Below, piece after piece: positions 1 through 13,679 of a DNA stretch of 64,000 nt (positions within the stretch are counted from its first letter, which is position 1; each line of letters starts with the position of its first letter). Source of the DNA: Holacanthus passer. Its lineage: Eukaryota > Chordata > Actinopteri > Pomacanthidae. The position numbers were made by a program, and so were the translations under genes. The stretch is taken from NCBI GenBank assembly GCA_025331565.1, contig JAFREQ010000025.1, positions 806,001-870,000 of the forward strand, in the 5' to 3' direction. The notes below the pieces were generated by a model. It ran no database searches. It was given only the letters and a program-made list of their open reading frames with translations, and was not told the DNA's origin.

Positions 1-1214
1 CTGATATTGAGCTTCAGGTCATTGCACCATGTGATGAAGCTTCTGTAAAAATAGTCTCTAAGCGAAGACAGCATGTTTCTCACTGGATATTATTCACTGG
101 AGTCAAACATGTCAATCTCATAATTTTGCCAGAAAACATGCACTTAATGCCTTTTATTAAATTCCTTCAGAGTTGTCACTACATATATTATGAGTCTGGA
201 CACTCATGGATGTAAACTGCACCTTGACACGAGACAGAGTCTGAGTCTTTCTACATGACTTTTAATTCTCCGTAGCTTTATTTAAATGTCATGCTAACAA
301 CAAAACAAGAAAGCAAACAAATTAAAACTTTTAAGACTGGCATAAAGGAAGTGCCGTGTATTGTGTATGTGACCATAGACTGTATGGGTTCGACATATGC
401 ATGGAACACAGGGCCTATGCTGATTGGAATTTTCTGAAAGGGTTTTCATTCTTTCCCCTTCCCTTATTATATGTAATTAATGCCTCGTGGTCGAACAATG
501 GAGTGTCGTTTAAAATCATGTTAGACCACACAGTGTTCTTTGTTCAAAGTAATTATATTTATTCGTGATCACCAAAGACTTGTACAGACACTATTACGAA
601 GTTTCTCTTTGACACTGCTCTCCATTATTTTCTTTTCTAAGCAGAGGACTAATTGGATCCTGCCTCCATGCTTGGCCAGTGTTTGGAGGTGGACCTTTTT
701 GTTCGCTTTTTTCGCATTTTTGTCCTCTAATACAGCCACTGACATTCACTTGAATCACCTTTGTGCAACTTCAAGTGTACTTCAAGCACTTTGGAAGTTG
801 TGGCAAACTCTCAAGAGCTGCACAATGATTTCTATACTGAATCAGACTTAACCATAATAAGCATATAGTTTGTTCTCTTATGCACATACACACAACCACA
901 GCGGAATAGAGACGGAGAGTAAAAGAGAGAGATTAGACACGTTCACTCATTAAAAGCCAGCCACTCATTCTGCCCTAAAGATTGATTTATAGCTTATTTA
1001 ATAAGCTGAAAGGTTACCTCAAAACAGATTTTCTCCTTAATTGACCAATTTAGTGCCGCTCGATAAGCATTCATGTCAAGCTGAGATGTTGTGGTATTTC
1101 TGTCTCTCTCCCTCCCCCTCGCCCTCTCTCATGCGTTACCACTGATATTACAGTGCCATGATTAGTTATTAGAGGAGGTATGAAATATTCAGCGTGTTGT
1201 ATTTTGGATGTTAA
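1..1214. other. Unique non-coding DNA, probably intronic
   Basis: AT-rich sequence with no recognisable exon, RNA gene or mobile element. The short open frames show no family resemblance and no bracketing splice sites. A pyrimidine-rich tract (CTCTCTCCCTCCCCCTCGCC type) lies near 1099-1130. Nothing else stands out. Confidence 0.6.
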
Positions 1215-1440
1215 CAGGGTGGGGTTCCGAAACCTGGGCCCGATAGCTGCAGCATGAGTTAGCATCACTGAATGTTCTCCTAATTAGCTCACTTTGCCCA
1301 GCAGCTGTCTGCTATTAGGGTCCTTTGTTCCAGATGTTATCTCATTAGAATGGCATTGATCATCCTAATGACTCTGGGAGAGATTATTGGTCCACATTAG
1401 TGTGACCCGCTTGCTCCCTCTTTCCCTGAGGTCAAACCAC
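1215..1440. promoter_or_regulatory. Candidate conserved non-coding element
   Basis: Repeat-free block with several homeodomain-type cores (CCTAATTAGCTC near 1279-1290, CATTAGAATG near 1344, CCTAATGACT near 1365) and CAGCTG E-box-like sites. The density of TAAT cores with balanced, non-repetitive composition resembles vertebrate developmental enhancers. This is a call by appearance only; no alignment supports it, and it could be ordinary intron. Confidence 0.22.
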
Positions 1441-1949
1441 AATAGCTTCACCCATCCATATGTTCAGTTGACGGTTTAAGTATGGCGGCCATTTCCTCTA
1501 GACGTGGCTACATGTATGTGGAATGCCAAGCAGGTAGCAAGTGGGGATGGCTCAGAAAAGGGCTGCGTGCTAGTTGCAAACAGAGTAATTTGTGGACATT
1601 AAGCCCATTCTTCGTGTTTCTCAGTGGACTAATGCTCAGTGTACACAGCTCCTACCTGTGAATTGGCCCCGGTGTCATTGCTCAAATGGCTTTTCTTTAT
1701 AAATGGGCCGACTGGGCTACATGCTTTTGTTTGCTTCACATTATGTTCCAGGTTGAGAACTTAAAGGCTATCAGTTTGTCTACCAGTTACCTTGGTGTGA
1801 AAGCAAGGTTTTCTGAAGCAAGGATACTCTACTTCTTATTGTGTGCTTTTATATTCAAAATGTCTAATAGAAATATGATTCAGTATTCAGAGTCACCGGT
1901 AATATTGAGTGGTCTCATTCATATTATTCTGCGCCCAAGGTTTTCATTT
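1441..1949. other. Unique non-coding DNA
   Basis: I see no gene, repeat or structured element here. An open frame beginning at 1686 runs into the TG tract that follows and is not a gene. Confidence 0.6.
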
Positions 1950-2060
1950 TGTGCACGTGTGTGTTGCCTTGCATGCCTGTTTTTGGGTGGTGTTTGTGTG
2001 TGTGTGTGTGTGCGTGCATGGGTGGGTTTGCTGGTTTGTTTTTTTTGTGTGTGTGTGAAT
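1950..2060. repeat. TG-rich microsatellite region
   Basis: An imperfect TG array (1995-2012) continues as TGCGTGCATGGGTGGG, then a T run and a second TG array (2046-2058). Open frames on both strands here translate to Cys/Val or His/Thr strings and are artefacts of the dinucleotide repeat. Confidence 0.85.
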
Positions 2061-2070
2061 GTGATGCCGG

Positions 2071-2754
2071 TGCTGTGATAGGAAGAGAGGGGGGCATCTG
2101 AGTCCTGATCTCACACTTTGGTGTCGGTCGCTTTGTAGCTTTGTGGACAGACGAGGCTTTGCCAGGGCATCGCTGACAGCTAAGAAGCAAGCAGTTCCCT
2201 CCCCTGCCACAACAAGCACAGAAGTACACAAAAAATCCGAGCGTCTCATCCTTTTGTTTCCCCTTTTTTTGCCGGGCTCGATGCCGGCCGTCTCAGAACT
2301 CTGTGAAGCCGTCGATGCGTACCGAGGACGTGAAGACGGGGTAACGAAGACAACAGAAAGATAGATAGAAAGAGAGGTGGAAGGTTGAGAGCAGGATGAG
2401 ATAGAGACGAGAAGGAGGAGTATTCAGACAAAGTGATGAGAAGAGAGTTCAATAGAGGGAGAAGCGAAATGTCTTATTACACTCTCCAACCTGTCCCTCC
2501 CCCTCTCCGGTCAGCAGTGTAACTAATCCTGACTTGACCAATTCCCTCAGACTGCCTCCCCTTCCCTGTGACACCACGACGCGCCTCTGCGGTCAGCTAC
2601 TTTCCGACATGACTCTTAAATCTCTTTTTTCCTGCTGCACAAATACCTATTGTATTAACTTGGCGCCTCTGCTTTATACTTTCGACTCAAATGTGTAGTA
2701 AAACAATCGTGCTTAATTGCATCCATCTCAGTGGTTCGGTCTCCAGGTTTTTCA
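2071..2754. other. Non-coding DNA with local CpG cluster and purine-rich tract
   Basis: A short CpG-richer patch lies at about 2270-2345 (GCCGGGCTCG and CGTACCGAGGACG). It is followed by a purine-rich tract at 2345-2465 (GATAGATAGAAAGAGAGG type) and a pyrimidine-rich stretch at 2485-2515. No exon is recognised. Confidence 0.5.
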
Positions 2755-2965
2755 GGCTCCACGGCCTAATGAAAATGGAGAGGCATCAGTTTAATTATAA
2801 TGTACTCGCCTCTTATCGAGGAGAGATTGTTTTTATTTGGAGCCCTAATGAATTTCTCATCAGTTTGTTATTAACATTGTGCTATCAGGGGCTCAAGTGG
2901 GGAAGCAGCCAATTACATGGCTTTGTTCTCCCTGATGGACAAGTATTTGTGCCTCTGTTGAGGGA
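2755..2965. promoter_or_regulatory. Candidate conserved non-coding element
   Basis: Repeat-free segment rich in TAAT/ATTA cores: CCTAATGAAAATGG, GTTTAATTATAATG, CCCTAATGAATTTC, CCAATTACATGG. This is typical of homeodomain-bound vertebrate conserved elements. An open frame (2691-2972) crosses it but has no family resemblance. The call is inference from composition only. Confidence 0.25.
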
Positions 2966-5900
2966 CAAATAACTCGTGAAAATGGTATGGGGAAAAAAAA
3001 CATGGCTACATCTTCCCGCCATCTACCGCCAGACAATTTTCTGCTTCAGGTAAAGTGTAATGCGTATGTGCCATTTCTTGTAAAGGTCTTTCTACATACG
3101 CCGGCTAGGTGTGCTTTTCTTCTAACAACTGGCTCATCAGTGTTTTTTTTTAGAACGGTGATGGTTGGCAGCTGCAATAATGGCTTAATCTATAGAAAGA
3201 GCATCAAAGCAACGCCGATGTTATGGATGGACTCTGCCAAGTCAGCTGTACGTAACATGACATTCGCAAATTCGACCATTGCTCCTCGCTCCAGCCTGTT
3301 TCAAATTGAGCTATTAAACCATCGGGTGCATTGATTCAGTTTAGCCTCTGGTGGCTACGAGTGGATGGAATATGTCTGAGAGCTGAGTATTCATACACTG
3401 GAATGGGGACATGTAATGATAATTTGACATTTTTACCCATGACCCTGGCTGTATATGGCGTAGCTTCCTTAACCTAAAACCCATTTGGAACTAATCTAAT
3501 GGGATATGAAGGGAACATAATGATGTGTGGGGCCTTGTTATTTGCCTTTGTTCACAAAACACTTCCCTAGTTTATTGCATTTTACGGTTGAAGGGCTTGA
3601 TCACTAGTATTATGGCTTTGTAAATGGGAGTCAATAAATTACCCTCTGATTAAAGACGATGCCCTCACTTTAGGTGTGAGAGCCATTCGCTATGCATGGT
3701 TAGCATGAGTCTTTTTGTGTGTGCTAGTTTAATCACTTTAATTCCTCTTTCATTTTAGCTCCCCTCTGCTCCATAACTCTCTGACTTGTCCCTGACAGTT
3801 CAGCGTGGCGCGCAAGTTTTTTATCCTGAATTCTAGGGGGCTCTGGGGTGGGGAGAGGGGCTTTCACATGCATTTAATGAGCGTCTGTACATGTGAATAA
3901 GATACTTCTAGGCCCAAAAATCTGCTTCCTTTTGAGTTGGGACATGTTGACTGAAAGCTTGCCTTTTTTTTTTTTCATCCATTTACTGTATGCAAATGAA
4001 AGTTTGTGGTTGCACACAGTAATTCTTAGGCCAAAGATCTGAACACAGACATGAATATTTCCATTTGAATTAGAGACTAAAAGAGAACAAACTATAGTGG
4101 TTATATGTTTTTCTGTGACTAGAGTTATAAGCTGTTATTGTGGTATAGTTTAATGTAAATGTGATGAGCTTTGTACACTAAAATGTTCCAAACTGGTTCA
4201 GACACTCCAAAGACTGTGGGGGGGGGGGTTCACTGTTGCTGAGTGTAAAACGTTTGAAAAGCTGAGTTTGGTTTTTGTTTTGACATTTATTAACTTTTTC
4301 TCCTGGTTAGTCAATTTAACAAGTTTATTTACTTAAGCAAAAAAATGCAAATGTGTTGAAGTCCTGAAAGCTTTTGCAAAGTTTCCTCCTGCATAGTTAC
4401 TTAGACTATGCCTCTTAATTACTGGTGGACTCTTTAACTTATTCATAAATGCAGCTCCAGACTGAAAACACGAAGTGGAGTTCTGGGTTATGGAAAAACG
4501 AGGATGTGCTAAATAACAAGACAGATGGTCCAGGTCTGTTGACAGAAGCTTTATGCATGGCAACAAGGGAAGAGCATTGTACTGCATTTCTGCTGACCCC
4601 TTTGCTCTGGGAAAAAACTGCTAACACGCCCCCATCCATCCAACTCCCAAATCCACCGGTTTGTTTCATGCATCTTCAAACCTCCGTCACACTGATTGAT
4701 ACACTGTGGAATAGCCTCAAGCTTCATTTTCACTTGAAAAACCATACAAGTTCCCAAAAGCGCAGAAGACTCACAGGCCATTATGGGACCGAAGAACCAC
4801 AAGCTGTGCACGAAATAATAATCTGTTTGACACCCCAACTTTACTGCCCCATTCTTTATGTCCTCTTAATGAATGAGAAAATAAGATATCAAAGCAAAAA
4901 TAAATTAAATTCCATGTGGCAGGCATCACTTATTGATTATATTTGGGTGTAGTCTGGGATGTGTTCTCACTCAGTAATGGCTGCATAAACAGTCTGCTGT
5001 TGCATATTGAAATACATAAGAATAAATTATGCTTGAAAAGGAATTCTGGACTGCATTTGAGGATTTTTAGACCAACAGTTGTTGTGCGTGTGTCTTACTG
5101 TGAGTGCTAGCATTTGTCTGGGTCCATCAATTACCCGAGATAATTAACAATCTGAGGGTTTTTCGAGCCACCGCAGTTTTACAGCAAGATAGTTTTGACA
5201 CTTCACAGATTGATTCTTTCCTGTTTTGTTTCCTCAGCCACTGCAGCACCACAATGTGTTTCTGTGCAGCACGGGGTCGCTATCCTTAGTCGAGACTCGT
5301 CCGCCAGGTTTAGGTCCTACCCCTTCAGTGTGGATTAGTCCCACTGCTGGAGGAGAATGAGTGGAGGGAGTCAGGAGGATAATGAGGGCATGGGGTTGGG
5401 CCCAGGGGCAGCCAGCAGGGCCCAGGTAGGTGGATCTGCCTGCGGTGCTAAGCCTCTTAACTCACTCCATCCTCTAACTGGTAGAACACCTCACACTGCC
5501 TTCTTGACAATGTGTGTGAAGCAGCATAGGTCCGACAACAGACGTAGCTGTGATTCCAGTAGCCGCATGATAATCAACATCAGAGTTTGAGTGGATTAAA
5601 GCTCAAGGGATGATGGTCAAGCATATTTTATTACGTTTCATTAAGGGGTGTTTGCATGTCACTCAAAATGTAGTCCTCTACATTTGAATTTCATATGAAG
5701 ATGCCAAATTTAAAAAAAATGAAGCATGTAGTGTCTTTAGCAGCAGACTTTTTCAGCACCATAGAGAGCAATAGAAACTCTGCCTGTGCCTCTTATCCCA
5801 CACATTCCTTTCTTTCCCTGCCAACTTCTACCTTGTTTTTCTCTCATGTGGCTCATTGTTGTTGTATTTGCCACACTGTTCACTCCATCATTAAAAAAAC

Positions 5901-7560
5901 ACTGCCCTGTGGTTTTTGACTTCGTGTCTACCTACCTTGATTTTGTGCTTGTTAATAGCAGAACAGTGCCTCAACACAATGAATGATGATTAAAAAAATA
6001 GATGTACTGCTCATCCAACAAAAGGATTTGTGGTTTGGTGGAATTTGTGGCTTGTGATTCAAAATGAATAAAGTATATAATACGGGCATTATAAAGCTTG
6101 CATTGAGGTATGTGTATAATAATGTGTAAACATGCAAGATGACTACGGCAGAAGCAGCCAGACTTATAAAGCTTGTGGCTATAACGTCAGAACTAACGTG
6201 TTAAAAGCCATTAAATGACACTCAAGTTAATCATTGTTTTACATTATACGATTAGGACCAAAGGCTGCTGTCGCTTGGATCTCGGCCACAAGTTGACTGG
6301 TACTAAATTAAGTTGTACAACTTCTTCATTAATGCATCTGCAGCTAAAGAGAAAAGCACCTCAAACTCGTATCAAACAGTTGTCAGGCATAATTGATACC
6401 TCAGATGGCTGAGTGCGCAGCCTCGAACTCGTAGTTAATAAGCGGTGAAACTTGTACAAGCACCGCGATTTAACTTTCAAGTTTGGTGAGCTATTGGGGA
6501 ATTCATTAAGAAGGGAGGCAAAGGTACAAACCGTGGAGTTGTCTCCACATTGCAGTGCACCATCTTGTGATGTTGTGACAGATGTCATAGGACAGATTGA
6601 TGCTCCGTATAAATGCTTTTATAAGTTACGGCACAGGCACAGAGATGTTTGTTGTCTATGCTTCCACTCTCAGCTCAGAAAAAGTGTATACCCGACGTTG
6701 TTTATTTGCTGTCAACAGCCTCCACCTAGCACTTTTGTTAACAGATATAGATTGAGTCTTGCTCGTCAAATTATATGCCAGGCTGCGTTCCCCCCCGACA
6801 GACAACGACACCTCTCTGCCCCCCTTATCTCCATCTGTCTTGCTGCCTCAGCCTCTCGCTCTCACTTGGCTGGGGAGGCTTTTTGGACCATGTATGTTTA
6901 ACTGTGCACGGTAGAGAGGAAGAAAGGAAATTGTAAGGAAAAAAAAAAAAGAGAGAACAATCTCAGGGAAAGGAAAAGAGAAATTGGTTCCAAAAGTGTA
7001 TCAATATGCACGTTTGGGTGTGTTTGTTTGTGTTACTGTGAGCGCAGTGGTGCTCCAGGTACGGAGTAGATGCCTGTCATTCTTCTGCTCTAGTCCCGCC
7101 TCTATAAATAGAAGTCTCTATGCGCTGCAATTCCTCTGGGGCTTTGTACTCTTCTCCCTTTTTTTTTTTCCCCTCCTCATCTTTATCTCCTGCTTTTTTC
7201 CTCTACTCCCTCCTGTGACTCTGTTTGTCTGTCTTTACATTTATCAAAAAGCCACATTAGGATGTAGCATCATTACTTAAGAGTGCTTCACTTTGACGTA
7301 GCTCACCCACGTGTACTGTACACAGAAGTGGTTATTGTTGTGTGGTGTCTCATTCATCATCATTCACCTCTCCATTGAAATGTGGTATTGCATACTATTT
7401 CATGGAATCCCCATCTTCACTTGATTTTCTTTCATCTTCAGCCGATCATTTGAAGCAATTAATGATGATTCTTGATCATAATTTACCAGACTTTCAAGTG
7501 ATATCTTAAATTAGCTTTTTCTGATTTGAAATGGAAACAAGCACGTTCTGAAGTTTAAAA
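2966..7560. other. Long unique non-coding stretch
   Basis: About 4.6 kb without a recognisable gene or mobile element. It contains small homopolymer runs (T at 3966-3976, G at 4219-4228, A at 6939-6950) and a pyrimidine-rich region at 7150-7240. Open frames at 4449-4952 and 6452-6901 were read and show no domain, no credible splice context and low-complexity composition. Confidence 0.6.
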
Positions 7561-7610
7561 AAAGATTGTTTATCTGTTAATCGATTAATTGATTAACAGA
7601 CCAAAACCAA
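7561..7610. repeat. AT-rich inverted repeat, possible decayed dispersed repeat
   Basis: A 9-bp stem, CTGTTAATC (7574-7582) and GATTAACAG (7591-7599), encloses an 8-nt GATTAATT loop. Chains of 'ATCGATTAAT' followed by 'AACAGACCAAA' resemble a common teleost dispersed repeat built on that motif. The match is short, so a chance AT palindrome remains possible. Confidence 0.4.
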
Positions 7611-8959
7611 ACCAACAAGAACATTTCAAAAAGGCCAGAAAGTGTCGCTTCTTCTTTCTTTTCTTCTTTAGATTTCCCTGCTTGCTCTTTGGTTGTTCAG
7701 GTGTGAGCGAGAAGCAGAGAATGGCAGCTTTTACTTGTAAGCGCCACTCACAGGTAGACAACATCAGGTTTTGAGCTTCCTCACCACGTCAGCGCCGAGT
7801 GTGACAGTTTGAGGGTGGATGATGATTTTTGAATTAAGCAGGAGCTAATCAGATCAGATTGAAAGTGCCGCATGAGGTGTCTGCCCCCCTTGACTTGCTC
7901 AGACAGCTTAACGTTCCATATGGCACGCAGACGTATAGGTTAACAGAATTTAGAGCGCGACCCTAATGTCTCAACTATCACACACATTTTGCTAATGAAG
8001 GGATGTGTTTTACTTGAAATGTTCTTGATTCTTATTTTCAAATTGATTTACTAATTGCAATTTGGCCATTTTTTACTATTGTGCTGTGCTGAAGACAGAA
8101 AAAATCAAACCACAAAAAATGATGTGTTTGGGTTAATGTAATATTTTGTTTTTAAAAAATACGGGATCAAGCAATGGAAATTTATACAAATGGCCTCTGA
8201 TTTGCTGACGATGAGAGCTACATTAGAGGCAATTACATCTGTGATTTAACGTCTGGCAGAAGCAGGTGTAAAATTTGCAGAGCTATTGGTTTTTGGCTGC
8301 AGACAGAGGGAGAGAGGAGTGTGAGACTTTGGCCCCTCTCATCTAACATTTCAGTCATGACAGTATGATAATGAAAATAACTTCCGTGACTGAAAAAAAT
8401 AATATTGATGCAAATTAAAAGACACACGTAATGTTCACTTTGAGTACTTTACTCAAGCACCTTCATTACAACACAAGCCAAAAGACCCGCAATGCACAGC
8501 ATTATTATTTATTTATTTTTGCACACCTCATTGTTGCACTTCCATTGGATCCAGCTCTACTTTTTAAAATTTGATTTTTATTTTGTAGCTTAGAGCAGGT
8601 CTTGTCCATTGTATTATAGCTGAAGCAGCCATTCATATACTGACTTTATAGTAGAATATTTTGATCACTGGTTTGATCATCTTGAAAAACAGACTTACAT
8701 GTTAAAAAAAAAACAACCAACTTATTTTTATAAAAGCAATCAATGACCTTTGTGTTTTAATATTTTACTAATATTTCCTCACGTTCATTCTTCCTTCTTC
8801 TTTGAAATAGAGGGTGTGATTGCAGTTCTGAATTATGTTTACTGGTTTGCGCGAGAAATGTCTTAAACAGCCCAGCATCAGGTCTTAATTAGAGACAGCG
8901 CCTTCAAATTAACTAAACTATGGCTATGCTCATTTGCAACATCAGTATTAAATACCCCG
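7611..8959. other. Unique AT-rich non-coding DNA
   Basis: No exon, RNA gene or clear mobile element recognised. Short A/T runs occur at 8153-8160 and 8703-8712. Confidence 0.6.
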
Positions 8960-9260
8960 CTAAATTGAAAACATGCGGTGACGCAGAATTTTGTGGCCAT
9001 GACGGTAATTTGCGGTAGGCTCAGTAAATCAACCCCCAAATCTAAATAATGACATTTGCCAAGTGCTTGCCTTCCAAATAATTACCATCAAGTGGGACGT
9101 GACGGCAGGAGGCTCCAAGGGCTGATGGGAGCTCATCAGGGAGGCCAGTCATTTACTCCAATCGACACAAAGACAGTCTGCTCTCCCTCAGGTCCTCCTA
9201 CCCACACCCTGAGATGCTGACTGTGGGGTATTGCTAATTAACTCAATGAAGATGAGGTTT
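8960..9260. promoter_or_regulatory. Candidate conserved non-coding element
   Basis: Repeat-free block with balanced composition and dense binding-site-like cores: GACGGTAATTTGCGG, CAAATAATTACCATCAAG, GGAGCTCATCAGGG, TTGCTAATTAACTC. It reads like a conserved enhancer rather than neutral intron. There is no alignment evidence, and the edges are approximate. Confidence 0.22.
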
Positions 9261-10375
9261 CTGCCACAGTTGTCTTAAACAGTGCTCAGGTGTGCCTGCA
9301 CTCTTATCTGGCTTAGTGCCAGTTTGGCTTTTTTCTCTTCCCCCATTGTTGTCTTTCGTAGCATCTTACTCTTTGGAATGCTCTTTGCTGTATTATGCAT
9401 TTGCTTTGCCCACTGCATTTTTTTTTATTACTTCCTCGTTCACTGAAATACCAATAACTGCTTACAAACACCTGCTTACACACCGTTAGAAAACTCCAAC
9501 ATCACTGACTCAGAGGGTTGAGTAATGCTCTTTCTTGTATTCAGCCGCAGCTGCCTTCACACCACTCACAACTTTGTCTCAGGCACTTCTATGATAATAT
9601 ATTACTTCCTTTATTGCTGCTTATTATTGACTCCAAGGGAACTTGTAGTGAGATTTTTTTTTTCCCCCCTCGTTGAGCGAATTGCATTTGTAAGGACTTA
9701 AAGTAGCTGTGACTTGACCATGAAGGAGGGTGGCAGAGAAGGTAATTACTGAGAGGAGTGCTTTTTTTCAATGAGGAAAAGACAATGGAGACACCATCAA
9801 TAAGGACAAACTTTCCCCCATCCTCTCACCGCACACTCTGTAATGAAGACCTTTGCTATTGGCTTAGATGGATGAGGGCAGCTCTGTGAGAGCGAGTGAG
9901 CAAGAGGCAGGTAGATGTTTGTTTAGGGCTAGCTCATGGTGGATATATTGGAATGGGAGTGAGCCCGTCGGATAGAAAGGCGCATTAAGACCAGGGTGAT
10001 TAAGGAACAGAGTTGATGGAAAACGAAGTACTATTGACAAGGCTTTGTCTTCCCCTGGTCTCCCCTGTGCCCACATTGATGCCCCTGTCTAGTCTCCTCC
10101 AGGCTAAGCTACTCGACTGGATTCACAAAACTTAAGAGGGATTGATTGTTCTGCAGCAATTTTCTATGCAAGCCCAGGCCAGCAGATCGATTTTGCAGGT
10201 TTCAGGAGTGGTGGTCTTATGTTTATATTACTGTTAATCATTACTCCCCTGGCATTTTATCCTGGGCACTGATGAGTAGGACCATTGCTTGCAATTAATA
10301 CCCCGGGTGCAAACTAGCAAATAATTGATATCGTTTCATGTTTTGAATACCACTAAGCCATTTCTGCCTGCACAC
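9261..10375. other. Unique non-coding DNA
   Basis: No gene or repeat recognised. Small T runs occur at 9418-9426 and 9654-9663. Confidence 0.6.
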
Positions 10376-10610
10376 ACTCCACATCACCAGTTTTTAAATT
10401 TATTGCTGCACACATGTACACAGATGCGCAGCTCCTGTGCAGCAACAAACATGCTCCAACACACCTCCGTCCTCCTCCCGATGCATTTTTTCCTGTTCAG
10501 CATGCACAGGAATAACAACTGTTACACACCCATGCATATACTCATCATGTACTTTATCAAACGCACACACTCTGGCACACACAAATGCGCATACCTGCAC
10601 AAACCTTAAA
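10376..10610. repeat. Degenerate CA-rich tract
   Basis: Interrupted CACA-rich sequence (CACACATGTACACAG, CGCACACACTCTGGCACACAC). It looks like a decayed CA microsatellite. The overlapping Thr/His/Cys-rich open frames on both strands are products of this composition. Confidence 0.55.
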
Positions 10611-13600
10611 ATTCACCCAGAGAGGCTCCTGTGTGGAATACAGAGCCAATGCTCCTGACTTGAAAGCCTCTCCACTGCCTCAGATGTGACATCAGCTCGT
10701 TCTGTCTCTTGCTCTCCCCCTCCTTCCCCTACTCCCTTCCTCTTTCCTATCCTCTTTCATCAGCTGAGCCCATCTTTTGACACTTCAGAAGGTGTTCCTC
10801 ACATGCCTGTCACCTCTCCCCTCCTCCACCAACGCTTTCTTCCCAGCTCTCTATCGAGAGCATGCGTCTCTGTCTGAAACTTATGTACTTTGTAGAGTTA
10901 ACGCTTTGGCGTTTGCATCACCTTGAAGTTGGTAAGTGGTACTGAGCGGAGAGACCGATCTTTAGTGTTTAAAGAGAGAAGAGCTCTGAAACATTCAGTG
11001 ATAGTATGGCATGGCGAGCTGGCAAACATCGCACTTAAGAAGGGGGAGGGGAGTAACGGTTTCACCTTTGTACCTGCGCTTCCTTACAACTTTGAACAAC
11101 AGACTGTGAAGAAGCTGGAAGGTTGGGACTTGTGTTTCTCATTGGTGTAAAAAAAGACCCACTTTTTACTATGCTCCGTGAGTCTTTCTGTCTTAGTGTA
11201 TTCCTTTTACAGCCACCTTTATCCATTTATGTATGAAGCCACCACCAAATGTATTTTTTCAGATCTACAATGATTTCGAAACTGTCCTCTTACAGAATGT
11301 GAGCAAACGATGGCAAGAGTAAAGAAATCTCGTCAGGAGATCCATGCCAAGCGCGTTGCGTTAGCTTTAATTTAATACATCGATTAATAATGGATATTTC
11401 TGTGCGTGAACCATAATGTTTCCCCCGCTGAGACGGAGTGTACCACTATGTAAACACATTGCCGTGTGGGCTGAGCTGTGTCGACTCCCACGTGCCTGCT
11501 TAGGAGCAGCTTGGCTCAGGCTCAGAGGGAGCACCTACCTACGTTATGAAAGGAGGTGGTCTCTGGCACTGAAAGATATATTCAGCTTGCTGATGTATTG
11601 CTGCTGTGTGGTGCAGGGAATGTGCTTGCACGTGTGTGGGTTTTTCTACGTGATGCACATCAGTATGTCTGACGTGGTTCTACAGAACATGTGGTGGGGA
11701 TTGTTGATTGTAGTATGTGTGTGTATTTAAATGTGTAGCTGTAGATGTGTTGAAACTGGAGTGGGTTCAGAGGATCATATCCTCAGGTTTAGATTTTGTA
11801 TAACTCTTCAGCACTTTTTGCTTCATGGCATTTGGCTTTAAGGATGAATAGTTCTGTCCTTTGTGTTGCTTTTAATATGGCATTAATTGGTTGATACAGT
11901 TTGAATACTGCATCTCCTATGCGATAAAATGGCATTAGCAGAATGTGCAAATATGTACACTTTCACACATATGCACATAAGGTTTTGCAGACCTTTACAA
12001 TATAAGACATTGGCTTCTCATTGAGCCTATGGTAGAGAAAAAATGTTAAGAAGCCTTGAAAAGTCCATGATACGCTGTGTTATCAGCTCATTGTAATCAT
12101 GTCGGGAACAAATGCCCTCAGAACCATTTTTTTCCCTGAGTTTTAGTATCTAGCCCTCACCTAAAGAGACATCAGTGGCTCTAGTGGCCTTTCAGCACCG
12201 TTTCCTTCATAGTCAGTCTCGATGTAGCAGAAGCAGGGGTTCCATTTCCATGGTATTATCCTCTCCACATGTAAAACCATGGCTCCTATCGAGGCCTAAT
12301 CCCCAGCATGGGGAGAGAAGGGCAGGCATTTTAGATTTATTAGTTTTTTCTCACAAAGCTAAAGAAAGCCCTAGGAATGCAGTTCATGCCACGCTGAGAT
12401 CAGTATGTGCGCAATGCACACAGACAAAATAGGATTTCGGCCGGTCGAGTAAGAGTGCAAGGATAGAGAGGGGGAAAGGGGGGGACAAAAGTAATGCTGG
12501 GACTTGAAAAAACATCCCATTCTGGAAAGCTTTACTTCATTATCAAGTGAATTTATTATTCCCCAGAGTAATACTAACATTAAATGAGGCTTTTTTTAAT
12601 ATGCCGGTCAGACACGCTGCTTCTGGCCATTTGAGCTTTGGAGGAAATAGACACAGAGGAGTAAGCAAAGCAGCTCAAAATTTGGCTTGGGATTTTCTGC
12701 CCCTCTGAATTTAGTTATTCCTCAGAAGAGGACGGAGCGGTGTTTGGTGTTTTTCTGTTTTATGATTATTGTCTGTTGCTTTTTGTTTTGTTCTGTGACC
12801 AATGGCCCAGTGCCATCTTTCTCTGGGTTCAATAAACACTTCCGTGAATGACATTATTCTTCGAGATCAAGCCACACCAGGGCTGGGGAATCATGCTTTT
12901 ATTAGAAAACATGAATCTTGTCACTGGGATGCCTAAGGAATATTGATGGTAGCTGCCGTTCGGATGGCATTTGCAGATAAAGTGGAGCTTAATATTCAAA
13001 ATTATCACAGTGGTATCTATGACATTCTTCAAGTAGCGCCTAGTCCTTATCGATCGGGTGCTGGTTTCAGAAAACGAAAGAATTAATTACAGCCACAGAT
13101 CGATTTTTAAGATAACACATTTTGTGCTGCCTCTCTGATGCCACATCTACTTGGATATGATGGATGTTAAAAGGATGGTTGTAAGAATATTCAGGGTCTC
13201 ATGGATGGGTAAGTTAGGATAAAAGTTTTGTTCTTTTGAAGTTGGCTGGAGAGATTTTTTGTTCTTCTCCTCTGAGCTTGTCACTTGGCTAAACTCTATT
13301 GTATCATGGAAATGAATTCAACCAGTCCTTTCACAAATTTGATTCAGAGCACTTTGAATAATGGTTCTTCCTGAAATGAAGCCATATTGTGTGCCATCAT
13401 TTTGTATATCAAACAGGAGAGAGCGCTTGTGTCGCTCATTGTCATTTCCTTGATTCTAACCCCTGCAGTTAAACTTGTTATTAAACTATACTCTTCTTGA
13501 AACATTTCTTTTTCCCTCTTAATCTGTCATTGATGGGTTTTCGCTGGTCCTTTCATGTGCTGTAAGTGACAAACCACGCTTTTGAACACCCTTAATCTCT

Positions 13601-13679
13601 CTTTGATGAATTAGTTTGTCTCTTCCCCGTGCCGTAATAGACACATCAAGTTCTTGAACAAAAAAAAAAAAACAGTTTT
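10611..13679. other. Unique non-coding DNA
   Basis: About 3 kb with no recognisable exon, RNA gene or transposon. A pyrimidine-rich stretch lies at 10700-10770 and a short G-rich run at 12470-12484. An A run at 13661-13672 ends the stretch. Confidence 0.6.

Noticed and set aside
4449..4952. 167-residue open frame
   Set aside because: Composition is random-like, there is no domain, and an overlapping opposite frame is equally long.
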